Part shown: positions 9,512-18,927 of the stretch, piece by piece
How the letters are laid out: each line of letters starts with the position of its first letter
How positions within the stretch are numbered: the stretch's first letter is position 1
NCBI RefSeq assembly: GCF_021032705.1
Contig: NZ_JAHVXI010000007.1
Location: 2,141 to 66,140, forward strand
Reading direction: 5' to 3'
DNA from: Psychroserpens luteolus
GTDB lineage: Bacteria; Bacteroidota; Bacteroidia; Flavobacteriales; Flavobacteriaceae
DNA length: 64,000 nucleotides
Position numbers and translations under genes: made by a program
The notes under the pieces: generated by a model
What the model was told of the DNA's origin: nothing
Seen by the model: the letters and a program-made list of their open reading frames with translations, nothing else
Databases searched by the model: none

Positions 9512-12500
9512 TTATTCTTCTAATCTAATATCTAATCCTAATCCTTTCAATTCGTGCATAAGTACGTTGAAAGATTCAGGTAGTCCTGGTTCTGGCATTG
9601 GCTCTCCTTTTACGATAGCTTCGTAAGTTTTAGCTCTACCGATAACATCATCAGATTTTACTGTTAAGATTTCACGTAAAGTACTTGATGCTCCATAAGC
9701 TTCAAGTGCCCAAACCTCCATCTCACCAAAACGCTGACCACCAAACTGTGCTTTACCACCTAATGGTTGTTGTGTAATTAATGAGTAAGGTCCAATAGAA
9801 CGTGCGTGCATCTTGTCGTCAATCATGTGACCTAATTTAATCATATAAATCACACCTACCGTTGCTGGTTGATCGAAACGATCTCCTGTTCCACCATCAT
9901 ATAAGTATGTATGACCAAATCTTGGCACACCAGCTTCATCTGTAAACCCATTAATCTGGTCTAGAGTTGCACCATCAAAAATTGGCGTTGCATATGTACG
10001 TCCTAATTTTTGTCCTGCCCAACCTAAAACAGTTTCATAAATCTGTCCGATGTTCATACGCGATGGTACACCTAACGGATTTAATACGATATCAACAGGT
10101 GTTCCATCCTCTAAGAATGGCATGTCCTCTTGACGAACAATACGAGCAACAATACCTTTGTTACCGTGACGTCCTGCCATTTTATCTCCAACTTTTAATT
10201 TACGTTTTTTAGCAACATAAACCTTAGCCAATTTGATAATACCAGCTGGTAATTCATCACCTACAGAAATGGTAAACTTCTCACGACGTAATGATCCTTG
10301 AAGGTCATTTTCCTTAATCTTATAGTTGTGGATTAAATCTGCAACTAAGGTGTTTAAGTGGTCATCAGTTGTCCAAGTTCCTGAAGTTAAATGCGTATAA
10401 TCGTCGACAGCGTTTAACATCTTAAGTGTATATTTCTTTCCTTTAGGAATGATTTCTTCACCTAAGTCGTTATAGATACCTTGAGCGGTTTTACCATTTA
10501 CAAGAGCGAATAATTTTTCAACTAAAACAGCTTGTAAATCATCAAACTTCTTGTAGTAGATATTTTCTAATGCTTCAATATCTTCTTTATCTTTTGCTCT
10601 TTTGCGTTTATCTTTGATGGCTCTTGAGAATAATTTCTTCTCAATAACTACACCGTGTAATGAAGGAGATGCTTTTAAAGATGCATCTTTTACATCACCA
10701 GCTTTATCACCAAAAATAGCGCGTAATAACTTTTCTTCTGGCGTAGGATCAGATTCACCTTTAGGAGTAATCTTACCAATAAGAATATCACCTGGCTTAA
10801 TCTCTGCACCAATTCTAATCATACCATTTTCATCAAGGTCTTTTGTTGCCTCTTCAGAAACGTTAGGAATATCGTTAGTCAATTCTTCGTTACCTAATTT
10901 GGTATCTCTAACTTCTAATGAATATTCATCAATATGAATAGATGTAAATATATCGTCACGAACAACTTTTTCTGAGATTACGATTGCATCCTCAAAGTTA
11001 TAACCTTTCCATGGCATAAAGGCCACTTTCATGTTACGTCCTAATGCTAATTCTCCATTTTCGGTAGCATAACCTTGGCAAAGCACCTGTCCTTTTTTAA
11101 CTTTATCACCTTTCTCAACGATAGGCTTTAAGTTAATAGAAGTTCCTTGGTTTGTTTTTCTAAATTTCACTAGTGGATACGTTTTAGTATCACTATCAAA
11201 ACTTACCATTGCTTCCTCATCGGTACGTTCGTACTTAATTGTAATTTCATTAGCATCAACATACTCTACAACTCCATTTCCTTCAGCATTAATTAATACT
11301 CTAGAATCTGAAGCCACTTGACGCTCAAGACCTGTTCCTACGATAGGTGCTTGAGGGCGTAATAAAGGTACAGCTTGACGCATCATGTTAGATCCCATCA
11401 ATGCACGGTTGGCATCATCATGCTCTAAGAACGGAATCAACGATGCCGAAATAGATGCAATCTGGTTAGGAGCAACATCTGTATAATGAACGTTAGCAGG
11501 ATCTATCACTGGGAAATCACCTTCTTGACGTGCAATAATTTTATCTTCAAGAATTTTTCCATTATCATCAACACTGATATTCGCTTGAGCGATTAACATG
11601 TCTTCCTCTTCCTCTGCACTTAAATACGTAGGCGCATTCTTGATATCTACAACACCGCCATCTGCTTTTCTATAAGGTGTTTCAATGAATCCCATTGAGT
11701 TTACCTTAGCATATACCGATAGAGATGAAATTAATCCAATGTTTGGTCCTTCAGGAGTTTCAATTGGACATAATCTTCCGTAGTGTGTATAGTGAACATC
11801 ACGAACCTCGAAACCTGCTCTTTCTCTAGATAAACCTCCAGGTCCTAAAGCTGATAAACGACGTTTGTGTGTAATCTCTGCTAATGGATTAGTTTGATCC
11901 ATAAACTGAGATAACTGGTTTGTTCCGAAGAATGAATTAATAACAGACGATAAGGTCTTAGCATTAATTAAATCAATCGGTGTAAATACTTCGTTGTCAC
12001 GAACATTCATACGTTCACGAATCGTACGAGCCATACGTGCCAAACCAACACCAAATTGAGAAGATAACTGCTCACCTACAGTACGTACACGACGGTTAGA
12101 TAAGTGATCAATATCATCAATCTCTGCTTTAGAGTTGATTAATTCAATTAAGTATTTAATGATGGTAATGATATCTTCTTTAGTAAGCACTTGCTTATCC
12201 ATTCCAATATCCAAACCTAATTTTTTGTTCATTCTGTAACGACCTACTTCACCTAAAGAGTAACGTTGGTCAGAGAAGAATAATTTGTCAATGATACCAC
12301 GTGCTGTTTCCTCATCTGGCGGCTCAGCATTACGTAATTGACGGTAGATATGTTCTACAGCTTCTTTTTCAGAGTTTGTTGGATCTTTTTGTAATGTATT
12401 GTGAATAATTGCGTAATCTCCTTGTTGAGATGTTTCTTTGTGTAACAAAATAGTTTTTACACCAGCTTCAAGGATTTCTTCAATATTATCTTTGTCTATA

Positions 12501-13324
12501 ACTGTATCACGATCTAAAACAATTTCGTTACGTTCGATAGATACAACTTCTCCTGTATCTTCATCAACGAAATCTTCATGCCATGTATTCAAAACACGAG
12601 CGGCAAGTTTACGATCGATTACTTTTTTAAGTCCAGATTTTGATACTTTAACCTCTTCGGCAAGATCAAAAATCTCAAGAATATCTTTATCACGCTCAAA
12701 ACCGATAGCTCTAAAAAGCGTAGTAACAGGTAACTTTTTCTTTCTGTCAATGTAAGCATACATTACCTGATTGATATCTGTAGCGAATTCTATCCAAGAT
12801 CCTTTAAAAGGAATAACTCTTGCTGAATATAATTTAGTACCATTTGCGTGAAATGACTGACTAAAGAATACACCAGGAGATCTGTGTAATTGAGAAACAA
12901 CTACACGTTCTGCACCATTGATACAGAAAGTTCCACTTGGAGTCATGTAAGGGATTGTTCCTAAATATACATCTTGAACAATCGTCTCAAAGTCTTCATG
13001 TTCTGGATCTGTACAATACAGTTTTAAACGTGCTTTTAATGGCACACTGTATGTAAGTCCTCTTTCGATACATTCTTCAATTGTATATCTAGGTGGATCG
13101 ATAAAATAATCCAAGAACTCTAGTACGAATTGATTACGAGTATCTGTAATTGGAAAGTTTTCCATGAAGGTATTGTACAGTCCTTCATTTCCTCTTTCTT
13201 CTGATTTTGTCTCTAACTGGAAAAAATCCTGGAAGGATTTGATTTGAATATCCAAGAAATCTGGGTATTCAGTTCTGTTTACTATGGAAGAGAAATTTAA
13301 TCTTTCAGCTGTATTTGCTAACAT
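9512..13324 (-). CDS. rpoB: DNA-directed RNA polymerase subunit beta
   Basis: This is the 1270-aa second-largest polymerase subunit. The rifampicin-resistance region is visible at residues about 466-493 ([21 protein letters not shown], then LSALGPGGL). D476, H486 and S491, equivalent to E. coli D516, H526 and S531, are unchanged, so no classic rifampicin-resistance substitution is present. The C-terminal blocks [14 protein letters not shown] and [24 protein letters not shown] are conserved. It is preceded by a 125-bp spacer with a strong hairpin after rplL. Confidence 0.99.
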   Translation of the reverse strand: MLANTAERLNFSSIVNRTEYPDFLDIQIKSFQDFFQLETKSEERGNEGLYNTFMENFPITDTRNQFVLEFLDYFIDPPRYTIEECIERGLTYSVPLKARLKLYCTDPEHEDFETIVQDVYLGTIPYMTPSGTFCINGAERVVVSQLHRSPGVFFSQSFHANGTKLYSARVIPFKGSWIEFATDINQVMYAYIDRKKKLPVTTLFRAIGFERDKDILEIFDLAEEVKVSKSGLKKVIDRKLAARVLNTWHEDFVDEDTGEVVSIERNEIVLDRDTVIDKDNIEEILEAGVKTILLHKETSQQGDYAIIHNTLQKDPTNSEKEAVEHIYRQLRNAEPPDEETARGIIDKLFFSDQRYSLGEVGRYRMNKKLGLDIGMDKQVLTKEDIITIIKYLIELINSKAEIDDIDHLSNRRVRTVGEQLSSQFGVGLARMARTIRERMNVRDNEVFTPIDLINAKTLSSVINSFFGTNQLSQFMDQTNPLAEITHKRRLSALGPGGLSRERAGFEVRDVHYTHYGRLCPIETPEGPNIGLISSLSVYAKVNSMGFIETPYRKADGGVVDIKNAPTYLSAEEEEDMLIAQANISVDDNGKILEDKIIARQEGDFPVIDPANVHYTDVAPNQIASISASLIPFLEHDDANRALMGSNMMRQAVPLLRPQAPIVGTGLERQVASDSRVLINAEGNGVVEYVDANEITIKYERTDEEAMVSFDSDTKTYPLVKFRKTNQGTSINLKPIVEKGDKVKKGQVLCQGYATENGELALGRNMKVAFMPWKGYNFEDAIVISEKVVRDDIFTSIHIDEYSLEVRDTKLGNEELTNDIPNVSEEATKDLDENGMIRIGAEIKPGDILIGKITPKGESDPTPEEKLLRAIFGDKAGDVKDASLKASPSLHGVVIEKKLFSRAIKDKRKRAKDKEDIEALENIYYKKFDDLQAVLVEKLFALVNGKTAQGIYNDLGEEIIPKGKKYTLKMLNAVDDYTHLTSGTWTTDDHLNTLVADLIHNYKIKENDLQGSLRREKFTISVGDELPAGIIKLAKVYVAKKRKLKVGDKMAGRHGNKGIVARIVRQEDMPFLEDGTPVDIVLNPLGVPSRMNIGQIYETVLGWAGQKLGRTYATPIFDGATLDQINGFTDEAGVPRFGHTYLYDGGTGDRFDQPATVGVIYMIKLGHMIDDKMHARSIGPYSLITQQPLGGKAQFGGQRFGEMEVWALEAYGASSTLREILTVKSDDVIGRAKTYEAIVKGEPMPEPGLPESFNVLMHELKGLGLDIRLEE

Positions 13325-13389
13325 CGATGAACGAGATTTTGATTAAAAAAATAACTAGTTTATTTGTGCACCTTTTTTATACACAAAAG

Positions 13390-13427
13390 GGTTTAGGTCA
13401 TTCCGAGCGTTTCGGAAGACCTAAACC
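13390..13427 (-). other. Long hairpin in the rplL-rpoB spacer
   Basis: GGTTTAGGTC (13390-13399) pairs with GACCTAAACC (13418-13427), and inside it TTCCGA pairs with TCGGAA. The result is a stem of 10 + 6 bp with a one-base bulge. In E. coli the same spacer holds an attenuator and an RNase III site; an equivalent role here is inferred from position. Confidence 0.65.
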
Positions 13428-13449
13428 ATAATTTGTAGGTTTGTTAAGC

Positions 13450-13827
13450 TTACTTAAGCTCAACCTCTGCTCCAGCTTCCTCTAATTGAGATTTTAGAGC
13501 TTCAGCTTCGTCTTTAGCAACACCTTCTTTGATAGCACTTGGTGCTTCGTCTACTAAACCTTTAGCTTCTTTTAATCCTAAACCAGTTAATTCTTTAACT
13601 AATTTTACAACAGCTAATTTAGAACCACCTGCTGCTTTAAGGATTACGTCGAATTCTGATTTTTCTTCAGCTGCGTCTCCACCTGCTGCTCCGCCACCTG
13701 CTGCTACTGCTACTGCTGCTGCTGCTGGTTCGATACCATATTCGTCTTTTAATATTGTAGCTAATTCATTAACTTCTTTTACTGTTAAATTAACTAATTG
13801 TTCTGCGAAATCTTTTAAATCTGCCAT
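13450..13827 (-). CDS. rplL: 50S ribosomal protein L7/L12
   Basis: This is bL12, 125 aa, the stalk protein that recruits translation factors. An N-terminal dimerisation helix is followed by the Ala/Gly-rich hinge at about residues 35-55 ([17 protein letters not shown]). The C-terminal factor-binding domain contains [27 protein letters not shown]. It lies 59 bp after rplJ in the standard rplJL pair. Confidence 0.98.
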   Translation of the reverse strand: MADLKDFAEQLVNLTVKEVNELATILKDEYGIEPAAAAVAVAAGGGAAGGDAAEEKSEFDVILKAAGGSKLAVVKLVKELTGLGLKEAKGLVDEAPSAIKEGVAKDEAEALKSQLEEAGAEVELK

Positions 13828-13886
13828 TTCTATCGTTTTTAATAATTTTAATAAAATATAATTTGTTTAAGTGCGTACTTATTTGA

Positions 13887-14408
13887 TTATCCTTCTTTTT
13901 CGGATAATGTTTTGATGATACCTGCTAATGTTCCACCACCTGATTTAAGTGCTGAAATAACATTCTTTGCTGGTGATTGTAACAATGTAACAATCTCTCC
14001 AATCAACTCTTCTTTAGACTTGATATCAACTAACATGTCTAATTGATCGTCTCCTAAGTAAATTGCTTCTTCAATAAAAGCTCCTTTAAGCAAAGGCTTT
14101 TCAGATTTTTTACGGAAGGCTTTGATTACTTTAGCTGGAGCATTACCAGTTTCAGAATACATTACAGAGGTATTACCTTTTAAAACTGTTGGAAGATCTC
14201 CGAAATCTCTTTCAGAAGCTTCCATTGCTTTAGTTAATAATGTATTTTTTACTACATTTAATTTTACATCTGCTTTGAAACAAGCGCGACGTAAATCTGA
14301 AGTGCTACCTGCATTTAATCCAGAGATATCTGTTAAATAGATATTTGTATTATCTGCTAACTGTGCAGTTAACTCTTCAATTACTTGTGATTTTTCTTCT
14401 CTTGTCAT
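13887..14408 (-). CDS. rplJ: 50S ribosomal protein L10
   Basis: This is uL10, 173 aa, the base of the ribosomal stalk that binds L12 dimers. The N-terminal block [19 protein letters not shown], the [14 protein letters not shown] segment and the C-terminal L12-binding helix fit the family. It starts 20 bp after rplA ends. In other bacteria L10 or the L10-L12 complex autoregulates this mRNA; I see no diagnostic structure for that in the short leader. Confidence 0.98.
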   Translation of the reverse strand: MTREEKSQVIEELTAQLADNTNIYLTDISGLNAGSTSDLRRACFKADVKLNVVKNTLLTKAMEASERDFGDLPTVLKGNTSVMYSETGNAPAKVIKAFRKKSEKPLLKGAFIEEAIYLGDDQLDMLVDIKSKEELIGEIVTLLQSPAKNVISALKSGGGTLAGIIKTLSEKEG

Positions 14409-14428
14409 AATATTAAAGATTTAACTAC

Positions 14429-15115
14429 TTATGCGAATTTAACGTCAATCGCAATACTTGGGCTCATTGTACTAGACATAAATACACTTTTCATGTATAC
14501 ACCCTTTGCAGCAGTTGGTTTCAGTTTGTTTAAAGTGGTTAACAATTCCATTGCATTGTCCTTAATTTTATCAGCACTAAATGATGCTTTTCCAATTGGA
14601 GCGTGTACAATTCCTGTCTTGTCTACTTTAAAATCGATCTTACCAGCTTTAACTTCAGATACTGCTTTAGCAACATCCATTGTTACTGTTCCTGTCTTTG
14701 GATTTGGCATTAAACCTCTTGGACCTAATACTCTACCTAATGGACCTAGTTTACCCATAATAGCTGGCATAGTAACGATAACGTCAACATCTGTCCAACC
14801 ACCTTTGATTTTTTCTAGGTATTCATCTAATCCTACGTAATCAGCACCTGCAGCTTTAGCTTCCTCTTCTTTATCTGGAGTTACTAATGCTAATACCTTC
14901 ATGTCTTTACCTGTTCCGTGTGGAAGAGATACAACACCTCTTACCATTTGATTAGCTTTACGAGGATCAACTCCAAGTCTCACCGCTAAATCAACAGAGG
15001 CATCAAACTTTGTATACGTAATTTCTTTTAATAATGCTGAAGCTTCTTCAAGAGAATATAATTTATTCTTCTCTACTTTAGCTCTTGCTTCTTTTTGTTT
15101 TTTTGTCATTGCCAT
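14429..15115 (-). CDS. rplA: 50S ribosomal protein L1
   Basis: This is uL1, 228 aa, of the L1 stalk near the E site. The signature [28 protein letters not shown] and the conserved [16 protein letters not shown] are present. It begins 12 bp after rplK, as in most bacteria. L1 acts as translational repressor of the L11 operon in E. coli; whether it does so here is not visible. Confidence 0.98.
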   Translation of the reverse strand: MAMTKKQKEARAKVEKNKLYSLEEASALLKEITYTKFDASVDLAVRLGVDPRKANQMVRGVVSLPHGTGKDMKVLALVTPDKEEEAKAAGADYVGLDEYLEKIKGGWTDVDVIVTMPAIMGKLGPLGRVLGPRGLMPNPKTGTVTMDVAKAVSEVKAGKIDFKVDKTGIVHAPIGKASFSADKIKDNAMELLTTLNKLKPTAAKGVYMKSVFMSSTMSPSIAIDVKFA

Positions 15116-15127
15116 TTCAAAACGTTT

Positions 15128-15568
15128 TTAGTTAGGAGCTTCTCCGCCTCTAACAGTGATACCCATTGATCTTGCAGTTCCTGCAACCATCTTCATTGCA
15201 GAGTTTATGTTAAATGCATTTAAATCTTGCATTTTGTCTTCTGCGATAGCTTTCACTTGATCCCAAGTTACTTTTGCTACTTTTTTTCTGTTCGGTTCAC
15301 CAGATCCTTTTTTTACTTTGGCCGCTTCCAATAATTGTACCGCAGCTGGAGGAGTTTTAATAACAAAGTCGAAAGACTTGTCTTTGTAAACAGATATTAC
15401 AACTGGAAGAACTTTACCAGGTTTATCCTGAGTTCTGGCGTTGAATTGCTTACAAAATTCCATGATATTAACTCCAGCAGCTCCTAAAGCGGGTCCAACC
15501 GGTGGCGACGGATTCGCAGCACCTCCCCGAACTTGTAATTTAACTACTTTACCTAATTCTTTTGCCAT
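15128..15568 (-). CDS. rplK: 50S ribosomal protein L11
   Basis: This is uL11, 146 aa, which binds 23S rRNA in the GTPase-associated centre. The motif [34 protein letters not shown] at the N-terminus and the C-terminal RNA-binding block with [10 protein letters not shown] are intact. It follows nusG by 73 bp. Confidence 0.98.
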   Translation of the reverse strand: MAKELGKVVKLQVRGGAANPSPPVGPALGAAGVNIMEFCKQFNARTQDKPGKVLPVVISVYKDKSFDFVIKTPPAAVQLLEAAKVKKGSGEPNRKKVAKVTWDQVKAIAEDKMQDLNAFNINSAMKMVAGTARSMGITVRGGEAPN

Positions 15569-15641
15569 TTTAAAAATTTTAGTTTTGTATGTCTTTTATG
15601 TGGAAGCAAAAAAGACGTACTATCTATATTTGTAACAATTA

Positions 15642-16199
15642 TTATACTTTTTCAACTTGCATATAACTTAATTCTAATGGTGTTTTTCTTCCGAAAATCT
15701 TAACCATAACTTCAAGTTTACGCTTTTCTTCATTTATCTTTTCGATGGTACCATCAAATCCATTGAATGGTCCATCTATAACTTTTACTGTTTCTCCAAG
15801 TGTGTAAGGTATAGCAACATTTGCATCGGCATCTACAGCCAATTCATCTACTTTACCTAACATTCTGTTTACCTCAGATTGTCTTAATGGTACTGGATCT
15901 CCTCCTTTAGTTTCTCCTAAAAATCCAATTACGTTTGTAATAGATTTAATAATATGAGGAATCTCACCACTTAAATTTGCCTGAATCATAATATATCCTG
16001 GAAAATAAACACGTTCTTTATTTATTTTCTTTCCGTTACGAATCTGGATAACTTTTTCTGTTGGAACGAGTACTTGATCTACATAATCTTCTAAACCTAA
16101 TCTAGAAATTTCATTCTCGATATAGGTTTTGATTTTGTTTTCTTGACCACTTACGGCTCTAACAACGTACCACTTTTTATTTGTATTACTTTCAGACAT
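15642..16199 (-). CDS. nusG: Transcription termination/antitermination protein NusG
   Basis: This 185-aa protein carries an N-terminal NGN domain (KKWYVVRAVSGQENKIKTYIENEI) that contacts RNA polymerase. The C-terminal KOW domain at about residues 130-185 (GETVKVIDGPFNGFDGTIEKI) binds S10 or Rho. It couples transcription to translation. The gene lies 17 bp after secE, the usual secE-nusG pairing. Confidence 0.98.
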   Translation of the reverse strand: MSESNTNKKWYVVRAVSGQENKIKTYIENEISRLGLEDYVDQVLVPTEKVIQIRNGKKINKERVYFPGYIMIQANLSGEIPHIIKSITNVIGFLGETKGGDPVPLRQSEVNRMLGKVDELAVDADANVAIPYTLGETVKVIDGPFNGFDGTIEKINEEKRKLEVMVKIFGRKTPLELSYMQVEKV

Positions 16200-16216
16200 T
16201 CTCTGTGTTGTTTTAG

Positions 16217-16408
16217 TTATATTAAATCAAAGTAAGCCTTAATTACTTTACTAAAAACAGTATCAACTCCCCAAATAGCTAATGAGAATATGATTGAAAA
16301 TACAGCCACTAAAACGGTTAAACTTTGCCCTTCTGCCAATGTTGGCCAAGACACATTATTCTTTAACTCGTCAAAAGATTCTTTTATATAATTTACAATT
16401 CCTGCCAT
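16217..16408 (-). CDS. secE: Preprotein translocase subunit SecE
   Basis: This is a 63-aa single-span SecE. The cytoplasmic helix KESFDELKNNVSWPTLAEGQ is followed by a membrane segment (LTVLVAVFSIIFSLAIWGVD). SecE clamps SecY in the protein-conducting channel. A longer frame opens at 16480, but it would read through the tRNA-Trp gene, so the ATG at 16406-16408 (MAGIVNYIKESF) is the true start. Confidence 0.96.
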   Translation of the reverse strand: MAGIVNYIKESFDELKNNVSWPTLAEGQSLTVLVAVFSIIFSLAIWGVDTVFSKVIKAYFDLI

Positions 16409-16422
16409 TTGTTTTGTATTTG

Positions 16423-16495
16423 CACGGGTTGAGAGACTCGAACTCCCGACACCTGGTTTTGGAGACCAGTGCTCTACCAACTGAGCTAAACCCGT
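16423..16495 (-). tRNA. tRNA-Trp (CCA)
   Basis: This 73-nt cloverleaf has acceptor ACGGGTT paired with AACCCGT, anticodon loop CTCCAAA giving CCA, and T-arm TCGGGAGTTCGAGTCTC. It lies between tuf and secE, the usual place in Bacteroidetes. No CCA end is encoded. Confidence 0.97.
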
Positions 16496-16506
16496 AAATA
16501 TAAATC

Positions 16507-16534
16507 AAGGCGTTCCGACAAATCGGAACACCTT
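16507..16534 (-). other. Hairpin between tuf and tRNA-Trp
   Basis: AAGGcGTTCCGA pairs with TCGGAACaCCTT with one mismatch and a 4-nt loop, and flanking AATT/AATT-type bases extend the stem. There is no U-tract. It shares the TTCCGA/TCGGAA core with the rplL-rpoB hairpin and may be a processing site that separates the tuf mRNA from the tRNA. Confidence 0.55.
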
Positions 16535-16558
16535 AATTAATATTTATTTAATAAATAT

Positions 16559-17746
16559 TTAGTCTAAAATTTCAGTAACCTGTCCAGCACCTACTGTTCT
16601 ACCACCTTCACGAATTGCGAAACGTAAACCAACGTTCATTGCAATTGGTTGAATTAATTCAACTGTAATAGTAAGGTTATCTCCAGGCATTACCATTTCA
16701 ACTCCATCAGGAAGCGCAATGTTTCCAGTTACATCAGTTGTACGTACGTAGAACTGTGGACGGTAGTTATTATGGAATGGAGTGTGACGTCCACCTTCTT
16801 CTTTCTTAAGGATATAAACCTCAGCTTTGAAGTTTTTGTGTGGAGTTACAGATCCTGGCTTAGTAATTACCATACCTCTAGAGATTTGAGTTTTCTCAAT
16901 ACCTCTTAATAAGATACCAGCGTTATCTCCAGCTTCTCCTCTATCAAGGATTTGACGGAACATCTCGATACCTGTAATTGTTGAGTTTAATTTCTCAGCA
17001 CCCATACCAATAATCTCTACTGGATCACCTGTATTAGCAACACCTGTTTCGATACGACCTGTAGCAACAGTTCCACGACCAGTAATTGAGAATACATCTT
17101 CAATTGGCATTAAGAAAGGCTTGTCCATATCACGTACTGGCTCTTCAATCCAAGCATCAACAGCTTCCATTAATTCCATTACTGTATCAACCCATTTTTG
17201 TTCACCGTTAAGTGCTCCTAAAGCAGAACCAGCTATTACAGGACCATTATCTCCATCATACTCATAGAAAGATAATAAATCTCTGATTTCCATTTCTACT
17301 AATTCTAATAACTCATCATCATCAACCATATCCACTTTATTCATGAATACAACGATACGTGGAATACCTACCTGACGTCCTAAAAGGATGTGCTCACGAG
17401 TTTGTGGCATTGGACCATCTGTAGCAGCTACAACTAATATTGCACCATCCATTTGAGCAGCACCAGTAACCATGTTCTTTACGTAATCGGCGTGACCTGG
17501 ACAGTCAACGTGAGCGTAATGACGATTAGCTGTTGCATATTCAACGTGTGATGTATTAATTGTAATACCTCTTTCTTTCTCCTCTGGAGCGTTATCAATT
17601 TGATCGAAATCTTTTGCTTCAGATAAACCTGCATCAGCTAATACTTTAGTAATAGCAGCAGTTAAAGTTGTTTTACCGTGATCTACGTGTCCAATTGTAC
17701 CTATATTAAGGTGTGGTTTTGAACGATCGAAAGTTGCCTTTGCCAT
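16559..17746 (-). CDS. tuf: Elongation factor Tu
   Basis: This 395-aa GTPase delivers aminoacyl-tRNA to the ribosome. The P-loop is at residues 19-27 (GHVDHGKTT); the switch I block [22 protein letters not shown] and NKVDMVDD are intact. Domains II and III follow, ending [14 protein letters not shown]. The gene sits between tRNA-Thr(GGT) and tRNA-Trp, so its transcript is bounded by tRNAs and is presumably released by tRNA processing. Confidence 0.99.
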   Translation of the reverse strand: MAKATFDRSKPHLNIGTIGHVDHGKTTLTAAITKVLADAGLSEAKDFDQIDNAPEEKERGITINTSHVEYATANRHYAHVDCPGHADYVKNMVTGAAQMDGAILVVAATDGPMPQTREHILLGRQVGIPRIVVFMNKVDMVDDDELLELVEMEIRDLLSFYEYDGDNGPVIAGSALGALNGEQKWVDTVMELMEAVDAWIEEPVRDMDKPFLMPIEDVFSITGRGTVATGRIETGVANTGDPVEIIGMGAEKLNSTITGIEMFRQILDRGEAGDNAGILLRGIEKTQISRGMVITKPGSVTPHKNFKAEVYILKKEEGGRHTPFHNNYRPQFYVRTTDVTGNIALPDGVEMVMPGDNLTITVELIQPIAMNVGLRFAIREGGRTVGAGQVTEILD

Positions 17747-17807
17747 GTTTAATTTATTTAATCTTAATTTATATTAGTGTTCAATTTAATTTTCTTTCTA
17801 AAAAAAG

Positions 17808-17879
17808 AGCCAATGACGAGATTTGAACTCGTGACCTCTTCCTTACCAAGGAAACGCTCTACCCCTGAGCTACACCGGC
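17808..17879 (-). tRNA. tRNA-Thr (GGT)
   Basis: This 72-nt cloverleaf has acceptor GCCGGTG paired with CATTGGC including G-T pairs, anticodon loop TTGGTAA giving GGT, and T-loop GTTCAAATC. It lies 61 bp before tuf. Confidence 0.96.
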
Positions 17880-17940
17880 GTAAAGTGTTTACTTCCTCAT
17901 TTAAACTAAATGAGATTCCTGCCTTCGCAGGAATTTTTTG

Positions 17941-18013
17941 AGCGAGAGACCGGGTTCGAACCGGCGACATTCAGCTTGGAAGGCTGACGCTCTACCAACT
18001 GAGCTACTCTCGC
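17941..18013 (-). tRNA. tRNA-Gly (TCC)
   Basis: This 73-nt cloverleaf has acceptor GCGAGAG paired with CTCTCGC, anticodon loop CTTCCAA giving TCC, and T-arm GCCGGTTCGAACCCGGT. It is the third of four tRNAs ahead of tuf. Confidence 0.97.
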
Positions 18014-18059
18014 ATTTAATAATTGTTTATCAATTATAAGGTTTCAATATTTCAAAGTC

Positions 18060-18088
18060 TATTTTTAGAATCAAGCGTTCTAAAAATA
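18060..18088. repeat. Perfect 11-bp inverted repeat in the tRNA spacer
   Basis: TATTTTTAGAA and TTCTAAAAATA flank a 7-nt loop. It could fold in the precursor RNA of the tRNA operon; no further function is evident. Confidence 0.5.
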
Positions 18089-18096
18089 ATTTTTAT

Positions 18097-18201
18097 GGAT
18101 TAACTCGCTTCGCTTGTTGATCCTTACCAAAAACTTATTTCGCTTATACAACAAAATTAATTAGATGGTTTTAAGGATTAACTCGCTTCGCTCATTGATC
18201 C
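18097..18201. repeat. Pair of 27-bp palindromic repeats in the tRNA-Tyr/tRNA-Gly spacer
   Basis: ggattaactcgcttcgctt at 18097-18123 recurs as ggattaactcgcttcgctc at 18175-18201, each ending in ttgatcc; two bases differ in 27. Each copy is itself an imperfect hairpin (ggattaa with ttgatcc). Directly after the second is the hairpin GGATTGGT-GA-ACCAATCC at 18203-18220. Confidence 0.65.
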
Positions 18202-18286
18202 TGGATTGGTGAACCAATCCAAAGAATTTTTAAATGTAGTTTTACAAAAGCAAGCTTTTGACAACTCTTTATTAAAAAATTCTTTG

Positions 18287-18368
<82 letters not shown>

Positions 18369-18422
18369 AATTTTAAAGAACTTTTGCTAAAATTAACACC
18401 TGTTATTTTTAGACTTTTTTAG

Positions 18423-18496
18423 AGCCGATGGAGGGACTCGAACCCACGACCTGCTGATTACAAATCAGCTGCTCTAGCCAGCTGAGCTACATCGGC
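18423..18496 (-). tRNA. tRNA-Thr (TGT)
   Basis: This 74-nt cloverleaf has acceptor GCCGATG paired with CATCGGC, anticodon loop TTTGTAA giving TGT, and T-arm CGTGGGTTCGAGTCCC. It is the first gene after the operon promoter. Confidence 0.97.
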
Positions 18497-18518
18497 TTTT
18501 CTATAACTTTTTCGCTAT

Positions 18519-18545
18519 AAAAAAAGCCCGCTATTTCTAACGGAC
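18519..18545 (-). terminator. Terminator of hpf, overlapping the tRNA-tuf transcript start
   Basis: Read on the minus strand, GTCCGTTA-GAAA-TAGCGGGC forms an 8-bp stem with a GAAA tetraloop followed by seven T residues. It ends the hpf transcript. The promoter just upstream would start transcription at about 18541, inside this element, so the downstream transcript lacks the full stem. Confidence 0.8.
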
Positions 18546-18547
18546 TG

Positions 18548-18578
18548 CAAATGTAAAGATTTATTTATTTATTCAAAA
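18548..18578 (-). promoter_or_regulatory. Promoter of the tRNA-tuf-rpoC block
   Basis: On the minus strand a TTTTG -33 element (complement of 18574-18578) is followed, about 18 nt later, by TACATTTG (complement of 18548-18555). Both match the Bacteroidetes -33/-7 consensus with correct spacing. The start is predicted near 18541, about 45 nt before tRNA-Thr(TGT). Confidence 0.7.
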
Positions 18579-18597
18579 CATTTTTTGAAAAATTTTA

Positions 18598-18900
18598 TCA
18601 GATATGTGCTCTTAATTTTTCTTTTCGCTTTTTTAACTGTCTTTCTAGAGAGGAAACTGCCATATCTGTCCCTTCTTCAAATGTTTTGCACTGTTTTTTT
18701 ACAATAAAACTATCGCCTGGCACTCTAACTCGTGCTTCAAAAACTTTATTCTCTTTATCGCTTGTGTTTTCAACTTTCAAATACACATCAGATTGTATGA
18801 CTTTATCATAAAACATATCTAACTTATCCATTCGTTTTTGAATGAAATCAATTAGCTTTCTGTCTGCGGTGAAATTTACAGATTGTGTGTTTACCTTCAT
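18598..18900 (-). CDS. hpf: Ribosome hibernation promoting factor, short form (HPF/YfiA family)
   Basis: This 100-aa protein is the size of short HPF/RaiA, which binds the decoding region of idle 30S subunits in stationary phase. The family pattern is seen in KVNTQSVNFTADRKLIDFIQKRMDKLDMFYD and the basic C-terminal helix SSLERQLKKRKEKLRAH. It lacks the C-terminal dimerisation domain of long HPF. It follows xerC by 27 bp on the same strand and is probably co-transcribed, ending at 18519-18545. Confidence 0.9.
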   Translation of the reverse strand: MKVNTQSVNFTADRKLIDFIQKRMDKLDMFYDKVIQSDVYLKVENTSDKENKVFEARVRVPGDSFIVKKQCKTFEEGTDMAVSSLERQLKKRKEKLRAHI

Positions 18901-18927
18901 AATCGTTCTTTTATTAGTTAGACAATA

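Noticed and set aside
11881-11985. Possible rifampicin-resistance change in rpoB
   Set aside because: The key residues D476, H486 and S491 are the sensitive type.
13529-13861. Plus-strand ORF of 110 aa opposite rplL
   Set aside because: It is the antisense reading of the Ala-rich hinge of L7/L12 and has no family resemblance.
16409-16480. 24-residue N-terminal extension of SecE
   Set aside because: It is translated tRNA-Trp sequence; the ATG at 16408 gives a normal SecE.
17764-17970. 68-aa minus-strand ORF
   Set aside because: It overlaps tRNA-Thr(GGT) and part of tRNA-Gly; it is a chance frame through tRNA DNA.
18097-18201. CRISPR repeat pair
   Set aside because: Only two copies with a spacer of about 51 bp and no cas genes; the repeats are palindromic spacer elements.
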